From contig CAYZTM010000007.1 in NCBI GenBank assembly GCA_964481425.1, positions 1 through 64,000 of the forward strand: a stretch of DNA of 64,000 nucleotides, given 5' to 3'. Positions 17,304 to 25,179 of the stretch are shown in pieces. The notes under the pieces were generated by a model. It saw only the letters and a program-made list of their open reading frames with translations, was not told the origin of the DNA and did not search any database. Source of the stretch: MKUN01 sp964481425. Lineage in GTDB: Bacteria; Bacteroidota; Bacteroidia; Chitinophagales; Chitinophagaceae. Both the position numbers and the translations under genes were made by a program. Numbering within the stretch: position 1 is the first letter of the stretch; every line of letters begins with the position of its first letter.

Positions 17304-17705
17304 CTAAGGGCGGTACTGAAAAATAATATCTTTTGTGGCCGTATTACCATCATGGTCTATTACCGCGGTCAGGGTGAGTTTGAGCCCGATGGCCTGTGTC
17401 CCCGTGTTGACCCATTGATCGCGAATGGTAAAATGATCGTCATGCACATGCTGGGCATCGTCGTAAACGATGAAGCCCGAGGCCGTATCGACCACCTTGA
17501 CCTCGTATCCGTGCAGCTCGGAAACATAGTTGACATCTGCATCGATGGAAATGGTGTCGCCATTATGGTAAACCTGTCCCTCGGCCGGTGATGCGATGTT
17601 TATGTCCACGCTGGCCGGGTCTGCTACCGTATTGTCCTTTTTCTGGCAGCCATATAAGGCGGTCAATGCGGCGGATATCAATATTATAGATCTCATCTGT
17701 TTCAT
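17304..17705 (-). CDS. Small lipoprotein of the MbnP/MbnH cluster
   Basis: A 133-residue lipoprotein (LTALYGC, Cys20) with a single Ig-like beta-sandwich: SPAEGQVYHNGDTISIDADV, the histidine stretch DDAQHVHDDHF, and a final LTAVIDHDGNTATKDIIF. The histidine and aspartate cluster may bind metal. It begins one base before the stop of the outer-membrane gene upstream, so it is clearly in the same operon. No exact family is recognised. Confidence 0.6.
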   Translation of the reverse strand: MKQMRSIILISAALTALYGCQKKDNTVADPASVDINIASPAEGQVYHNGDTISIDADVNYVSELHGYEVKVVDTASGFIVYDDAQHVHDDHFTIRDQWVNTGTQAIGLKLTLTAVIDHDGNTATKDIIFQYRP

Positions 17706-18623
17706 TTAAAATAGTATAAAAACTCCTGCTTCCGATTTCTGTTTTGCGGTTACATAGCCTGAGCCATAATACTGGCCCAGGGGTAACTGGTAGCTGAGCC
17801 GGAGCCCTACGCGCTTGTAATAGGCCTGCAGACCCAGGTCGCCATAACAGAGGTAGCCCCCGCTTTGTTCGTTCAGCCACTTCTTGCTGTAGTTGTCGTA
17901 ATCGTGCAGGGTGTATTCATAGCGAAGGCCTCCCTGCGGCAACATGCTGATACCATGCTTGAGCCGGCAACCATAAAACCAGAGCAAGCCTGCGTTTAGC
18001 CTGTTGCCATACTTAAAGTTGTCCTTATTGACAGTTGTAAAGGTATAAGCACCGTCGAGGTTGAGCCCCTGCTTTTTGTACCTAAGGGTATAGTTAGCAT
18101 TCACTATAAAGTCCCAGGAGCCGGTGCCCGGCTGCAGGTTAGGGAGGCCCAACCTGTCGGGTGTAGTGATGCCGTTGTGCCGGCCTGTCGGGAGCTTGAC
18201 TCCGCCGCCCGCTATAAGCTGCTGGCCCCAACCATCGGCTTTTCCTTTGTCCTGCAACATAATGCGGTTGACGAGGAAAGAGATATCGCCCAGGCCTGAG
18301 GATGTGGATGTAGCGGTGTCTGCATGGTCTATATTGTAATGGTAGGGAACAAACGCGAATACCTGGAAACGCCTGCCAACATTGTAACGGCCCCATGCCT
18401 GGAAGGTGTTGTAATGATCCTGTGCATGCTCATCGGGCCAGCCCTCGAACAGGGAAGGGTGCGTGCTGCTAAAGCTGCCATGCAGGTACTGGATGCCCGC
18501 AAAATTCCAATGGAATTGCGGCAGGATACCAAGGTATTGGTTGCTGGCAGAACAGCCGCAAACATCGCAGGCCGAAGCGTTAAGTGCGAGGGCAAGTAAA
18601 AATATAGTTAGTACTTTTTTCAT
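17706..18623 (-). CDS. Outer-membrane transporter-like beta-barrel with N-terminal CDVCGC motif
   Basis: A 305-residue protein: signal peptide (MKKVLTIFLLALALNASA), then CDVCGCSASNQYLGILPQ, then a beta-barrel ending in GVFILF. The N-terminal cysteines resemble a metal-binding or lipidation site seen in Bacteroidota outer-membrane proteins next to copper genes. The rest matches the generic transporter/MetA-pathway type barrel (GLGDISFLVN; GGGVKLPTGRHNGI). It is the middle gene of the copper-type cluster, so outer-membrane passage of copper or a copper complex is plausible. Confidence 0.65.
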   Translation of the reverse strand: MKKVLTIFLLALALNASACDVCGCSASNQYLGILPQFHWNFAGIQYLHGSFSSTHPSLFEGWPDEHAQDHYNTFQAWGRYNVGRRFQVFAFVPYHYNIDHADTATSTSSGLGDISFLVNRIMLQDKGKADGWGQQLIAGGGVKLPTGRHNGITTPDRLGLPNLQPGTGSWDFIVNANYTLRYKKQGLNLDGAYTFTTVNKDNFKYGNRLNAGLLWFYGCRLKHGISMLPQGGLRYEYTLHDYDNYSKKWLNEQSGGYLCYGDLGLQAYYKRVGLRLSYQLPLGQYYGSGYVTAKQKSEAGVFILF

Positions 18624-18651
18624 GTTTTACAAATATTAGCAGGCGTTCCTA

Positions 18652-19428
18652 TTACTCTTCATAAGAGAACATGTTCGGTATATTGTTTTGAACTGTTGTT
18701 CCGATAGCTGAAGCATTAGCGGCAGCATCGGTTATGCTGAGGTTCGCGCTGTTGTTCAGTTGTACCCCGTCGAACAGTTTGCTGTAATCAATGGTCATGT
18801 GTACGTATTGGATAACATCCTTTTCTGCATTGAAAGCAGGGTCGTGGTCAGGCATGTCCACTTCTTTGTATGCTGTGCTGGTGCCCAGTTTATATACAAA
18901 TGGCTGCATCTGCAGCTCTGTGCCATCGCCATTTGTCGTGGTGTCGATCTTGCCTGCAAAATTCACATACACATATCCCCCCGGCTGTGCTGCTGTGCCA
19001 AACCACATTTCAGAATGGTTCAATGCTTCATTAGCCGCGGCATCCAGTGCATTGGTAGCCTCATCGAGGCCTACATGGAAGCGTACGGACCTGTAATTAC
19101 CAACCGGGATCATGCCCAGATAGTAAGGTTCTGTTTCCTGCACCTTGTAAATAATAGCGCCGGGAATGCTGTATAAGGAACCGTCTTCCTTCACAAGCTG
19201 GATGTTGGAAATGTAGAGCTGGGCAATACTTGCCGAGATCTTGCGGCCGCTTTCCATCTCATACACCTCGTTGTATGCAGCCACCTCATTGGTGTCGAGG
19301 TTGGTATGCAGGTGAAAGTAGAGCCTGGTACTATCAACTGTGGGTGTGACAGTAGTGTTGTCTTTTTTATTGCATGCCGATGCAATGATCAGCAATGCTG
19401 AAATAAGCGCAAGGCTTAATTGTTTCAT
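18652..19428 (-). CDS. Second MbnP-like lipoprotein
   Basis: A 258-residue lipoprotein (LLIIASAC, then NKKDN). The strand order and key segments follow the MbnP family: AQLYISNIQLV near residue 68, YRSVRFHVGLDEATNALD, the aromatic HSEMWFGTAAQPGGYVYVNF, and QYVHMTIDYSKLFDG near the C-terminus. It differs from the downstream paralogue (16208-16978) in the tryptophan region, which has a single W instead of FWDW. The two may bind copper differently, or only one may be an MbnH substrate. Confidence 0.7.
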   Translation of the reverse strand: MKQLSLALISALLIIASACNKKDNTTVTPTVDSTRLYFHLHTNLDTNEVAAYNEVYEMESGRKISASIAQLYISNIQLVKEDGSLYSIPGAIIYKVQETEPYYLGMIPVGNYRSVRFHVGLDEATNALDAAANEALNHSEMWFGTAAQPGGYVYVNFAGKIDTTTNGDGTELQMQPFVYKLGTSTAYKEVDMPDHDPAFNAEKDVIQYVHMTIDYSKLFDGVQLNNSANLSITDAAANASAIGTTVQNNIPNMFSYEE

Positions 19429-19590
19429 GCAATTAATTAAAGAAGTTAAGAATACCCGGAAGTTGTAGGATAACTACCGTGATAGCCCTGTACTGCATGT
19501 ACGCAACCGCATGCGTCAGCGCAAAGCGCGCAGGCAGATACTGGTACCATCAAAATACCGGAACATAAATAAAACAGGGGTAAGTTATCC

Positions 19591-19974
19591 TTATGCCATA
19601 GATGGCGGGTGAAAGATATTCACGAGAGGATCGAAACCATGCATGTGCTGCATGATGGGATTGTAATGATGTGCGGCGGCAGTATAAAAAGAGGGTATGC
19701 TTATTCTTTGGGGTACCACAAATTCTGCCAGCTCTATTTTGATATTTTTGCCCGGCGCCTGCTTGCCATTGGCATCCGTACCGTCCTCTGCTTTTTTAAG
19801 TTGTTTCCTGAGGTAGCACTTACCGCAACATTTCATCTGGGGTTTGTCACGGTTCTCACAGAGGTTCTTCGCAATGTAGTCCTTGTTGAGTTCGTACCAG
19901 CCTATAATAGCCACCTTTACCAGGACCTGGAAGGAGAGGCTGAACATAACCAGTATGGCTATTACGGCACGCAT
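19591..19974 (-). CDS. Small membrane-anchored cysteine-rich protein heading the copper-type cluster
   Basis: A 127-residue protein with one N-terminal hydrophobic segment (MRAVIAILVMFSLSFQVLVK), then a cysteine cluster LCENRDKPQMKCCGKCYLRK, then a histidine-containing tail (AAHHYNPIMQHMHGFDP). Cys and His density suggests metal binding. Proteins of this type are found beside copper genes in Bacteroidota; no formal family name is offered. The ATG at 19974 is preferred to the GTG at 20025 because it directly precedes the hydrophobic segment. Confidence 0.6.
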   Translation of the reverse strand: MRAVIAILVMFSLSFQVLVKVAIIGWYELNKDYIAKNLCENRDKPQMKCCGKCYLRKQLKKAEDGTDANGKQAPGKNIKIELAEFVVPQRISIPSFYTAAAHHYNPIMQHMHGFDPLVNIFHPPSMA

Positions 19975-20059
19975 GTTGTGCGAAGTTACGGAAGAATCAT
20001 TTATTAATAAGACGATCTTCGTCACTGATGGTGCGTGTTGGCAGTGAAGCCGAAAATAT

Positions 20060-20087
20060 AAAAGGCTGCCGGAAGGCAGCCTTTTAT
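20060..20087 (-). terminator. Terminator of the lipoprotein gene at 20111-20812
   Basis: Eleven-base stem AAAAGGCTGCC / GGCAGCCTTTT with loop GGAA. Confidence 0.75.
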
Positions 20088-20110
20088 AATAAGTATCTAG
20101 AGCGCAAATA

Positions 20111-20812
20111 CTACCTGATCAGCGTAAAGTTGCAATAAGTTGTGATGTTGGTAGTGCTTGTCTGGCTGAAATCTACATGCATTGTGTTAGATGTAAATGT
20201 ACCTGAACCCGCAACCTGAACGCCATTTGGCAGCAGTTGGTTAGGTATGGTCAGCGTGTTGTTAGAGCAGTTGATGTCGGCATAAACCTGGTAAGGCATG
20301 TCGGCAAAGTTCTGGAACACGATCCTGTTGGCAGCAGCAGTAGAGTTAACTACGTTATCAGTGTACTGATAGTTAGTGTTGTTGCCGCAACCTGTAGTGC
20401 CCTGGCTGTAGAAACCGAGAACGCCGCAGTTAGCAGGAGTCAGAATGTGCAGGTTGAAGGTATAAGTCCTGTCACCGGTCTGAGAACCATGAGCGATCAG
20501 TTTGATAAGGTAGTTACCCGGAACGCCATAGTGGTCAGTGAAGACTACAGTAGCATTGTAGTTAGGGGTACCGGTAGTTGGGTTAAGGTCTGCTGTAACG
20601 CCAGCGGGCAGACCCCAAATAGCCAGAGTAACGTTCTCCTGAATAGGACCTGTGTACTGAACGTTAAGATCAAGCTGGTCGTCCTGTCCTTGCTGAATCG
20701 TTACATCGTGGAGACCATTAATAATGTAGGTTGTAGGATTTTCATTAGTACTCTTCCTACATGCTGAAAATGCAACGCAAAGCAGCGCAAATAGTAGATA
20801 AGCTTTTCTCAT
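20111..20812 (-). CDS. Lipoprotein with Ig-like domain, function unknown
   Basis: A 233-residue lipoprotein (MRKAYLLFALLCVAFSAC, Cys18). The first half has the pattern of a bacterial Ig-like/PKD-type sandwich (QDDQLDLNVQYTGPIQEN, then WGLPAGVTADLNPTTGTPNY). The second half carries paired cysteines (NCGVLG, GCGNNTN, NCSNNT, YCNF) that may form disulfides. No family recognised. It stands alone with its own terminator, separate from the copper-type cluster. Confidence 0.6.
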   Translation of the reverse strand: MRKAYLLFALLCVAFSACRKSTNENPTTYIINGLHDVTIQQGQDDQLDLNVQYTGPIQENVTLAIWGLPAGVTADLNPTTGTPNYNATVVFTDHYGVPGNYLIKLIAHGSQTGDRTYTFNLHILTPANCGVLGFYSQGTTGCGNNTNYQYTDNVVNSTAAANRIVFQNFADMPYQVYADINCSNNTLTIPNQLLPNGVQVAGSGTFTSNTMHVDFSQTSTTNITTYCNFTLIR

Positions 20813-21235
20813 AAAGTTGTTTTTAAATAATTATCGGCGTTAAAAATAATATTCTCGTTTCTTACTTGCAACAAAATTTTAGACTTCTTTCGTAAAAATA
20901 GTAGAATAATGCTGAAAAAAGAAAGGGTCTTGGTATAAATCTTCATTCCGCCTAAAAAAACTGCAAATATCGAAACGGCTTAAAAACCTTTACCAGAAAG
21001 TGTTTCAGGCTTTCTCACAGATGTTTCAGCGGCAAAACATTAAAAATATATTTAGGGCGTTTTAGGTGTCTGAAGTGCTCATTTCTGGTGAAAAATGCCC
21101 TTTGGGTTCGTAATAAAATAAGCTCAGGCGTGGAAATCCCTGTGAATATAGAAAGTCTTATAGCCATATAGGATAAAGCAATCAACAAAAATGCATGTAT
21201 GTACATACATTTGTTGAAAATCTAAACACAACAAA
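20813..21235. other. Gene-free stretch between divergent genes
   Basis: AT-rich spacer of 423 bp. It holds the promoter of the YceI gene near its right end and presumably the promoter of the leftward lipoprotein gene, which I could not place. The short open frames within it show no protein-like composition. Confidence 0.5.
21206..21213 (+). promoter_or_regulatory. -7 box TACATTTG for the YceI gene
   Basis: TAnnTTTG match 22 bp upstream of the ATG. Confidence 0.45.
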
Positions 21236-21859
21236 ATGAAACGTATCATTATCCTGGCAGCAACAGCAATGGCATTAATGGCTGCCCCGGCTACAGCTAA
21301 AAAGACCCCGGAGAAAACGACGACAGCCCAGGCTTCGGACTGGAAGGTGGACGCGGTCCACTCATCGGTAAAATTTACTGTGACCCACCTTACCGTATCG
21401 GAAGTAGAGGGGAAATTCAAAGTATTCAATGGTAGTATAGCCTCTCCGTCGGGAGACTTCAATAATGCAAAGATCAATTTTACCGTAGATGTGAATAGCG
21501 TTAATACAGATGATGAGAACAGGGACAAGCATTTGAAGAGCGATGATTTCTTTAATGCAGAAAAGTATCCCGCGATGAACTTTGCCAGTACATCGTTCAA
21601 GAAAATGAAAGGCAACATCTATTACCTGGAAGGAAACCTGACCATACGCGATGTGACCAAAAAAGTAAAATTCGCTGTACTGTATGGCGGAACGGTTAAA
21701 GACCCCTGGGGTAATATAAAGGCAGGATTTAAGGCAACAAGCAAAATCAGCAGAAAGGATTACGGACTGAAATGGAATAAATTGACAGAGGCAGGAGGCG
21801 CAGTGGTAGGTGATGAGGTGAGTATAGCGCTAAACCTTGAATTTGCAGAGCAGAAATAA
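21236..21859 (+). CDS. YceI family periplasmic lipid-binding protein
   Basis: A 207-residue exported protein (signal peptide ending ATAKK or just after APATA). The YceI barrel follows: WKVDAVHSSVKFTVTHLTVS at residues 38-57, VNSVNTDDENRDKHLKSDDFFN, and the closing SRKDYGLKWNKL and GDEVSIALNLEF. YceI proteins bind polyisoprenoid or other long-chain lipids in the periplasm. It is monocistronic with its own promoter and a strong terminator. Confidence 0.9.
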   Translation: MKRIIILAATAMALMAAPATAKKTPEKTTTAQASDWKVDAVHSSVKFTVTHLTVSEVEGKFKVFNGSIASPSGDFNNAKINFTVDVNSVNTDDENRDKHLKSDDFFNAEKYPAMNFASTSFKKMKGNIYYLEGNLTIRDVTKKVKFAVLYGGTVKDPWGNIKAGFKATSKISRKDYGLKWNKLTEAGGAVVGDEVSIALNLEFAEQK

Positions 21860-21904
21860 AGTATAAAGAGCTGATAGACTGGAATTTAGTGCAAATTCGA
21901 TGAT

Positions 21905-21932
21905 AGCCCCGCAACTTTGCGGGGCTATTTTT
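21905..21932 (+). terminator. Terminator after the YceI gene
   Basis: AGCCCCGCA / TGCGGGGCT stem with a short ACTT loop, then ATTTTT. Confidence 0.8.
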
Positions 21933-21966
21933 CACAGGGAGAAACACATATAAACATTAAAATCTG

Positions 21967-21974
21967 TACCTTTG
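21967..21974 (+). promoter_or_regulatory. -7 box TACCTTTG
   Basis: TAnnTTTG match 16 bp before the ATG at 21990. Confidence 0.45.
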
Positions 21975-21989
21975 CACAAAGTTTGAATC

Positions 21990-22223
21990 ATGAGCGACAA
22001 AAGAAAAGTGTTCAACAAGGCCAAAGAGCTTCATTACAAACTTGGTGGTGACAGACCGCAAGTACCGGTAACCAGGATAGCCAATGAACTGGCCCTGAGT
22101 TATGATGAAGTTAAGGAACATCTTGCCATGCTGAAAACCCTCAGGCTGATCAAATATTACGACGACAAGACCCAGGAGGCTGTGCAGGTAACGAAAGTAG
22201 GCCTGTCGACCAAAGTAGGCTAA
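21990..22223 (+). CDS. Small winged-helix-like protein
   Basis: A 77-residue protein. The pattern VTRIANELALSYDEVKEHLAML looks like a helix-turn-helix, and LIKYYDDKTQEAVQVTKVGL like the wing. It may be a small DNA-binding regulator; no target or family name is evident. It has its own promoter and lies between a terminator and a convergent gene. Confidence 0.6.
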   Translation: MSDKRKVFNKAKELHYKLGGDRPQVPVTRIANELALSYDEVKEHLAMLKTLRLIKYYDDKTQEAVQVTKVGLSTKVG

Positions 22224-22330
22224 AAAAGAGGTCTAATACACGTTCTTATCTTACATAAAACAATTTACTACATAGTAAACTGAAGCGGCTGCTTATATCC
22301 AAACTTACCTTTTTTACAACTCGGCGATCA

Positions 22331-23035
22331 TCATTTCATAGCCTGCGGAATGCTATTGAACACGGGGCGCGCATTGAAGTAAAGCCCGGGGATATCATCT
22401 ACATTATTACGGATACCTAAATAGTTGCAATTATCGCCGGAAAGTTCCTGGTTACCATTGGATTCATAACCCAGCATTTTTATCATGGCGTATTCATCCG
22501 GCAGGGAGATTACGTGAAATGCAGTTTCTTTAGAAAGGCCATTGCCTGATGAGAGAATGGTATAAGCAATATTGCGCGCCTTGTTCAGGTATATATTGGT
22601 ATTTATGCTATCGCCCAGCTCCCTGCTGGCCACATAAACAAGATTCAGTTTTTTCAGATCGAAGGGAAATCTTTTCAGGTACTCTTTACTCTCTATTATG
22701 ATATTCTGAAGATCGGTAACGTCGAGCTCATCTTTTGAGAATATCTGGCGGATATCTTCATCCTCCGTAGTAAAACCCGCAAAGGAAACATAGTCTTTTT
22801 GCATGGCATAACCGTAATATAGCATCCGGTATTCGCGGGGAGAAAGCGTGCTGTCGTTATCTGTATAGCGTTTTATCAGGTGGGGATAGTAAAAGGCTGA
22901 ATTGGGGTCCGTTACCATATCATTTATAGAACTGTAGTCGGGAACCTGGAACAATGTCTCGTCCTGGGCAAAGGAACTTGCCGGCAAAAGTAAAAGGGCA
23001 ATAAAAAATATCATCCTGCACATAGCACCCATCAT
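22331..23035 (-). CDS. DUF4919 family exported protein (copy 1)
   Basis: About 230 residues with a signal peptide (FIALLLLPASSFAQ). It carries the DUF4919 pattern: DYSSINDMVTDPNSAFYYPH, LIKRYTDNDSTLSPREYRML, YYGYAMQKDY, and a TPR-like C-terminal half ending GLYFNARPVF. It is paralogous to the protein at 23488-24195, which is in the opposite orientation. Function unknown. An internal ATG at 23023 is also possible and would start just before the signal peptide. Confidence 0.8.
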   Translation of the reverse strand: MMGAMCRMIFFIALLLLPASSFAQDETLFQVPDYSSINDMVTDPNSAFYYPHLIKRYTDNDSTLSPREYRMLYYGYAMQKDYVSFAGFTTEDEDIRQIFSKDELDVTDLQNIIIESKEYLKRFPFDLKKLNLVYVASRELGDSINTNIYLNKARNIAYTILSSGNGLSKETAFHVISLPDEYAMIKMLGYESNGNQELSGDNCNYLGIRNNVDDIPGLYFNARPVFNSIPQAMK

Positions 23036-23133
23036 TTTAGTTATTAATTCGTACCCGCCTCATAAATATAACGAATAGAGGGGAGTAAAAATTATGTAAT
23101 AAAGACCTTGCCAAGAAAACAGGCCGGTAGTCT

Positions 23134-23141
23134 TACTTTTG
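23134..23141 (+). promoter_or_regulatory. -7 box TACTTTTG for the GNAT gene
   Basis: TAnnTTTG match lying between an upstream in-frame ATG (23108) and the chosen start (23159). It supports the shorter protein. Confidence 0.45.
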
Positions 23142-23158
23142 TAAACATAAAGGGAACG

Positions 23159-23437
23159 ATGCAGGTAGTAAACAATAAAAAGGCATTCCGGTACGAAATA
23201 GCTTTTGAAAATGGCGAGACAGCATACCTGGAATACAGGTGGAGAAAAGGGGATATGTTGCTGATGCATACACTGGTGCCTAAAGACCAAAGAGGGAAAG
23301 GATATGCTGCAGAACTGGTGCAGCATGTATTTGAAGATCTTCGTGAACGCGGGATCAAAGCTGTGGCTTATTGCCCCTATGTAATTGCATATTTAGAGAA
23401 GCATCCCGAATATTGTGAGCTGATACGACCAGCCTAA
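23159..23437 (+). CDS. Small GNAT-family N-acetyltransferase (YjdJ-type)
   Basis: A 92-residue protein with the compact single-domain acetyltransferase layout: strands around AFENGETAYLEYRW, the acetyl-CoA pyrophosphate loop VPKDQRGKGYAAELVQ (Q/RxxGxG/A type), and the C-terminal KAVAYCPYVIAYLEKHPEY. This matches the human GTLF/YjdJ small GNAT subfamily, whose substrate is unknown. It lies between the two divergently oriented DUF4919 genes. Confidence 0.85.
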   Translation: MQVVNNKKAFRYEIAFENGETAYLEYRWRKGDMLLMHTLVPKDQRGKGYAAELVQHVFEDLRERGIKAVAYCPYVIAYLEKHPEYCELIRPA

Positions 23438-23487
23438 CTTGGTGTTGCGGACGGGCATTCGTATATTTAGTGTGTTAATAGATAAAG

Positions 23488-24195
23488 ATGTATTTACGAA
23501 TCGCCTTTACGATACTGGTCCTGGCTGCAGGCTTAAAGCCATCGGGGGCGCAGCAAAAGTTCCTGAAACCTGATTTCAAGTCGATAGAGAACATCGTTAA
23601 AGATAAAAACTCGGTTTTTTATTATCCTCACCTGATAAAAAGGTATAAAGAGAATGATACTACCCTATCGGATAAGGACTATTTCATGCTGTATTACGGG
23701 TACTTTTTTAATGATGACAGCTCATCATCTGCGTTTGCGGAACTAAGTGAAGTGAACGACAGTATCAGGGCACTGCGCAGCAGGGAGCTAAGTAGTATGG
23801 AAGACTGGAAGAAGCTGATCCATTATTCGGAACAATTCCTGGAGCAATCACCTTTTAGCCTTGAAACTTTATACATGCTGTACGTGGGATACCAAAAAAC
23901 GGGAGCAGCCGGCAAATCGCGTATGTATGAGCATAAACTGGCCGGTATAGTGAGGGCCATCCTCTCAACGGGTGATGGCGCGACCGAAGAATCGGGCTAT
24001 TTCGTTTTGCAGGTAGCCGATGAATATGCCATGATATCCCTATTGGGTTTTGAATATGGCGGGCAGCAAAGCCTGACCGCGCAGCAATGCGATTACCTGA
24101 CGCTAAAGGATAATGAAAGCCATGTAAAGGGTATTTACTTCGATGTGAAGCAACTATTCAAAGGCTATGAAAAAATGTTCAAGGCCAAAGATTAA
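23488..24195 (+). CDS. DUF4919 family exported protein (copy 2)
   Basis: A 235-residue paralogue of the protein at 22331-23035. It has a signal peptide (LVLAAGLKPSGAQQ) and shares FKSIENIVKDKNSVFYYPHL, LIKRYKENDTTLSDKDYFML and the closing KGIYFDVKQLF. The pair probably arose by duplication, with the GNAT gene now between them. A near-consensus TATATTTA lies at 23462-23469. The gene ends 4 bp from the convergent phage repressor gene, marking the host side of the early phage module. Confidence 0.8.
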   Translation: MYLRIAFTILVLAAGLKPSGAQQKFLKPDFKSIENIVKDKNSVFYYPHLIKRYKENDTTLSDKDYFMLYYGYFFNDDSSSSAFAELSEVNDSIRALRSRELSSMEDWKKLIHYSEQFLEQSPFSLETLYMLYVGYQKTGAAGKSRMYEHKLAGIVRAILSTGDGATEESGYFVLQVADEYAMISLLGFEYGGQQSLTAQQCDYLTLKDNESHVKGIYFDVKQLFKGYEKMFKAKD

Positions 24196-24199
24196 AATG

Positions 24200-25018
24200 T
24201 TATTGATCGCCGGTATCTGAAATTTGTTTTTTCATTTCCAGTATGTCTAACTCAAGGTCGGCCAGGCGGTGGTAAACCTCTGCCGGTTCGCTGAAGTCGC
24301 TGCTGATGCGCAGGCGGCCATACCATATCTCTCTTACATCCTCAGGGCTTATCTCCAATGTGGGGTAATCGTGACGATGGACCACGGTGTCTGATTTGAG
24401 ATAAATTTTTCCCCTTTCCTTTATTCGGTTGAGCACACGCTTTACCGTGATGCCTCCTGTGTGTACCACGACGTGCACGCGATTGTCGCGTATGTCGTCA
24501 AAATGTTCTACCCATTCCCCGATGATGCGGTCGCCCTGCAGGATGTTCGGGGCCATAGATACGCCTTCTACCTCGAACATGCGGTAGGTAGCATTGCTGA
24601 GGCCCGGCAGCCTGAAGGTGGGTAGAGTTTCCATGTATTCCGGGTCGCCATAGCCCAGCAGGTAGCCGGCCCGGGCCTTTACCGGCACATATATGATATT
24701 GTCCTCCCCGGTATTATCTACTGTCACCACCTTAGGAACCCCCAGGTTAGGTTGGTGCAGGGCCACTACTTTAGCATCATATCCCTGCATTTTGGCAGGT
24801 AAAAGCCCCTCTGTTTCCAAATTAGTTGACAAAAGGCCATCTACAGATATGCCAAAATACTTGGCGAATGTTGACAAGGTTTCCAGGTTCGGCTCGCTGA
24901 CGCCGGACTCGTAGTTGGCAATAGTGGTACGACCAATATTTACCTCAGAGCTAAGCGCATCCTGCGTTTTGCCAAATCTTTTCCTCAATAGTTTCAGGTT
25001 TTGGGCAAAATAGATCAT
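24200..25018 (-). CDS. Phage repressor: XRE helix-turn-helix plus S24/LexA-type peptidase
   Basis: A 272-residue repressor. The N-terminal XRE domain is at about 5-60 (GKTQDALSSEVNIGRTTIAN carries the recognition helix). The S24 domain is at about 110-245: cleavage-type dipeptide A117-G118 in VKARAGYL, nucleophile S154 in EGVSMAP, general base K193 in GITVKRV. A short helical tail follows. Family members hold a prophage silent and cut themselves when RecA is activated; the intact catalytic pair suggests that is possible here. It is divergent from the MuB-like operon, with candidate operators in the 161-bp gap. Confidence 0.88.
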   Translation of the reverse strand: MIYFAQNLKLLRKRFGKTQDALSSEVNIGRTTIANYESGVSEPNLETLSTFAKYFGISVDGLLSTNLETEGLLPAKMQGYDAKVVALHQPNLGVPKVVTVDNTGEDNIIYVPVKARAGYLLGYGDPEYMETLPTFRLPGLSNATYRMFEVEGVSMAPNILQGDRIIGEWVEHFDDIRDNRVHVVVHTGGITVKRVLNRIKERGKIYLKSDTVVHRHDYPTLEISPEDVREIWYGRLRISSDFSEPAEVYHRLADLELDILEMKKQISDTGDQ

Positions 25019-25047
25019 AATATAACTAAATTATTTTTTCCACAAAA

Positions 25048-25080
25048 TTTGGATTTGTCAAAAAAATTGGAATACTTTTG
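25048..25080 (+). promoter_or_regulatory. Early promoter of the Mu-like module
   Basis: TTTG at 25048-25051, a 21-bp spacer, then TACTTTTG at 25073-25080. It points toward the MuB-like gene, whose ATG is 99 bp further on. Confidence 0.5.
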
Positions 25081-25155
25081 TGTTGAAATCGATGATTTAT
25101 GACATCAAAGATAACACTAAAAAATTGATAATGCCAAAAAAATTGTCCAAACAAT
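25059..25155. promoter_or_regulatory. Candidate repressor operators in the divergent early region
   Basis: The 11-mer CAAAAAAATTG occurs twice in direct orientation (25059-25069 and 25135-25145), with a weaker copy TAAAAAATTG near 25120. One copy lies inside the early promoter and the others downstream of it. The last overlaps a perfect inverted repeat, ATTGT-N4-ACAAT, at 25142-25155. This is where a CI-like repressor encoded next door would be expected to bind; binding is inferred. Confidence 0.4.
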
Positions 25156-25157
25156 AA
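25092..25157 (+). CDS. Possible 21-residue leader peptide
   Basis: A short open frame in the early leader, starting MIYDIKDNTKK and ending LSKQ, lysine-rich, directly downstream of the early promoter and overlapping two candidate operators. It may be chance; the composition reflects the A-rich operator sequence. Low confidence. Confidence 0.15.
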   Translation: MIYDIKDNTKKLIMPKKLSKQ

Positions 25158-25179
25158 AAACAAGAAGCCCGAAAGAACT

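Noticed and set aside
21015..21206. Short open frame in the gap upstream of the YceI gene
   Set aside because: Composition is not protein-like, and it runs antisense to the YceI promoter.
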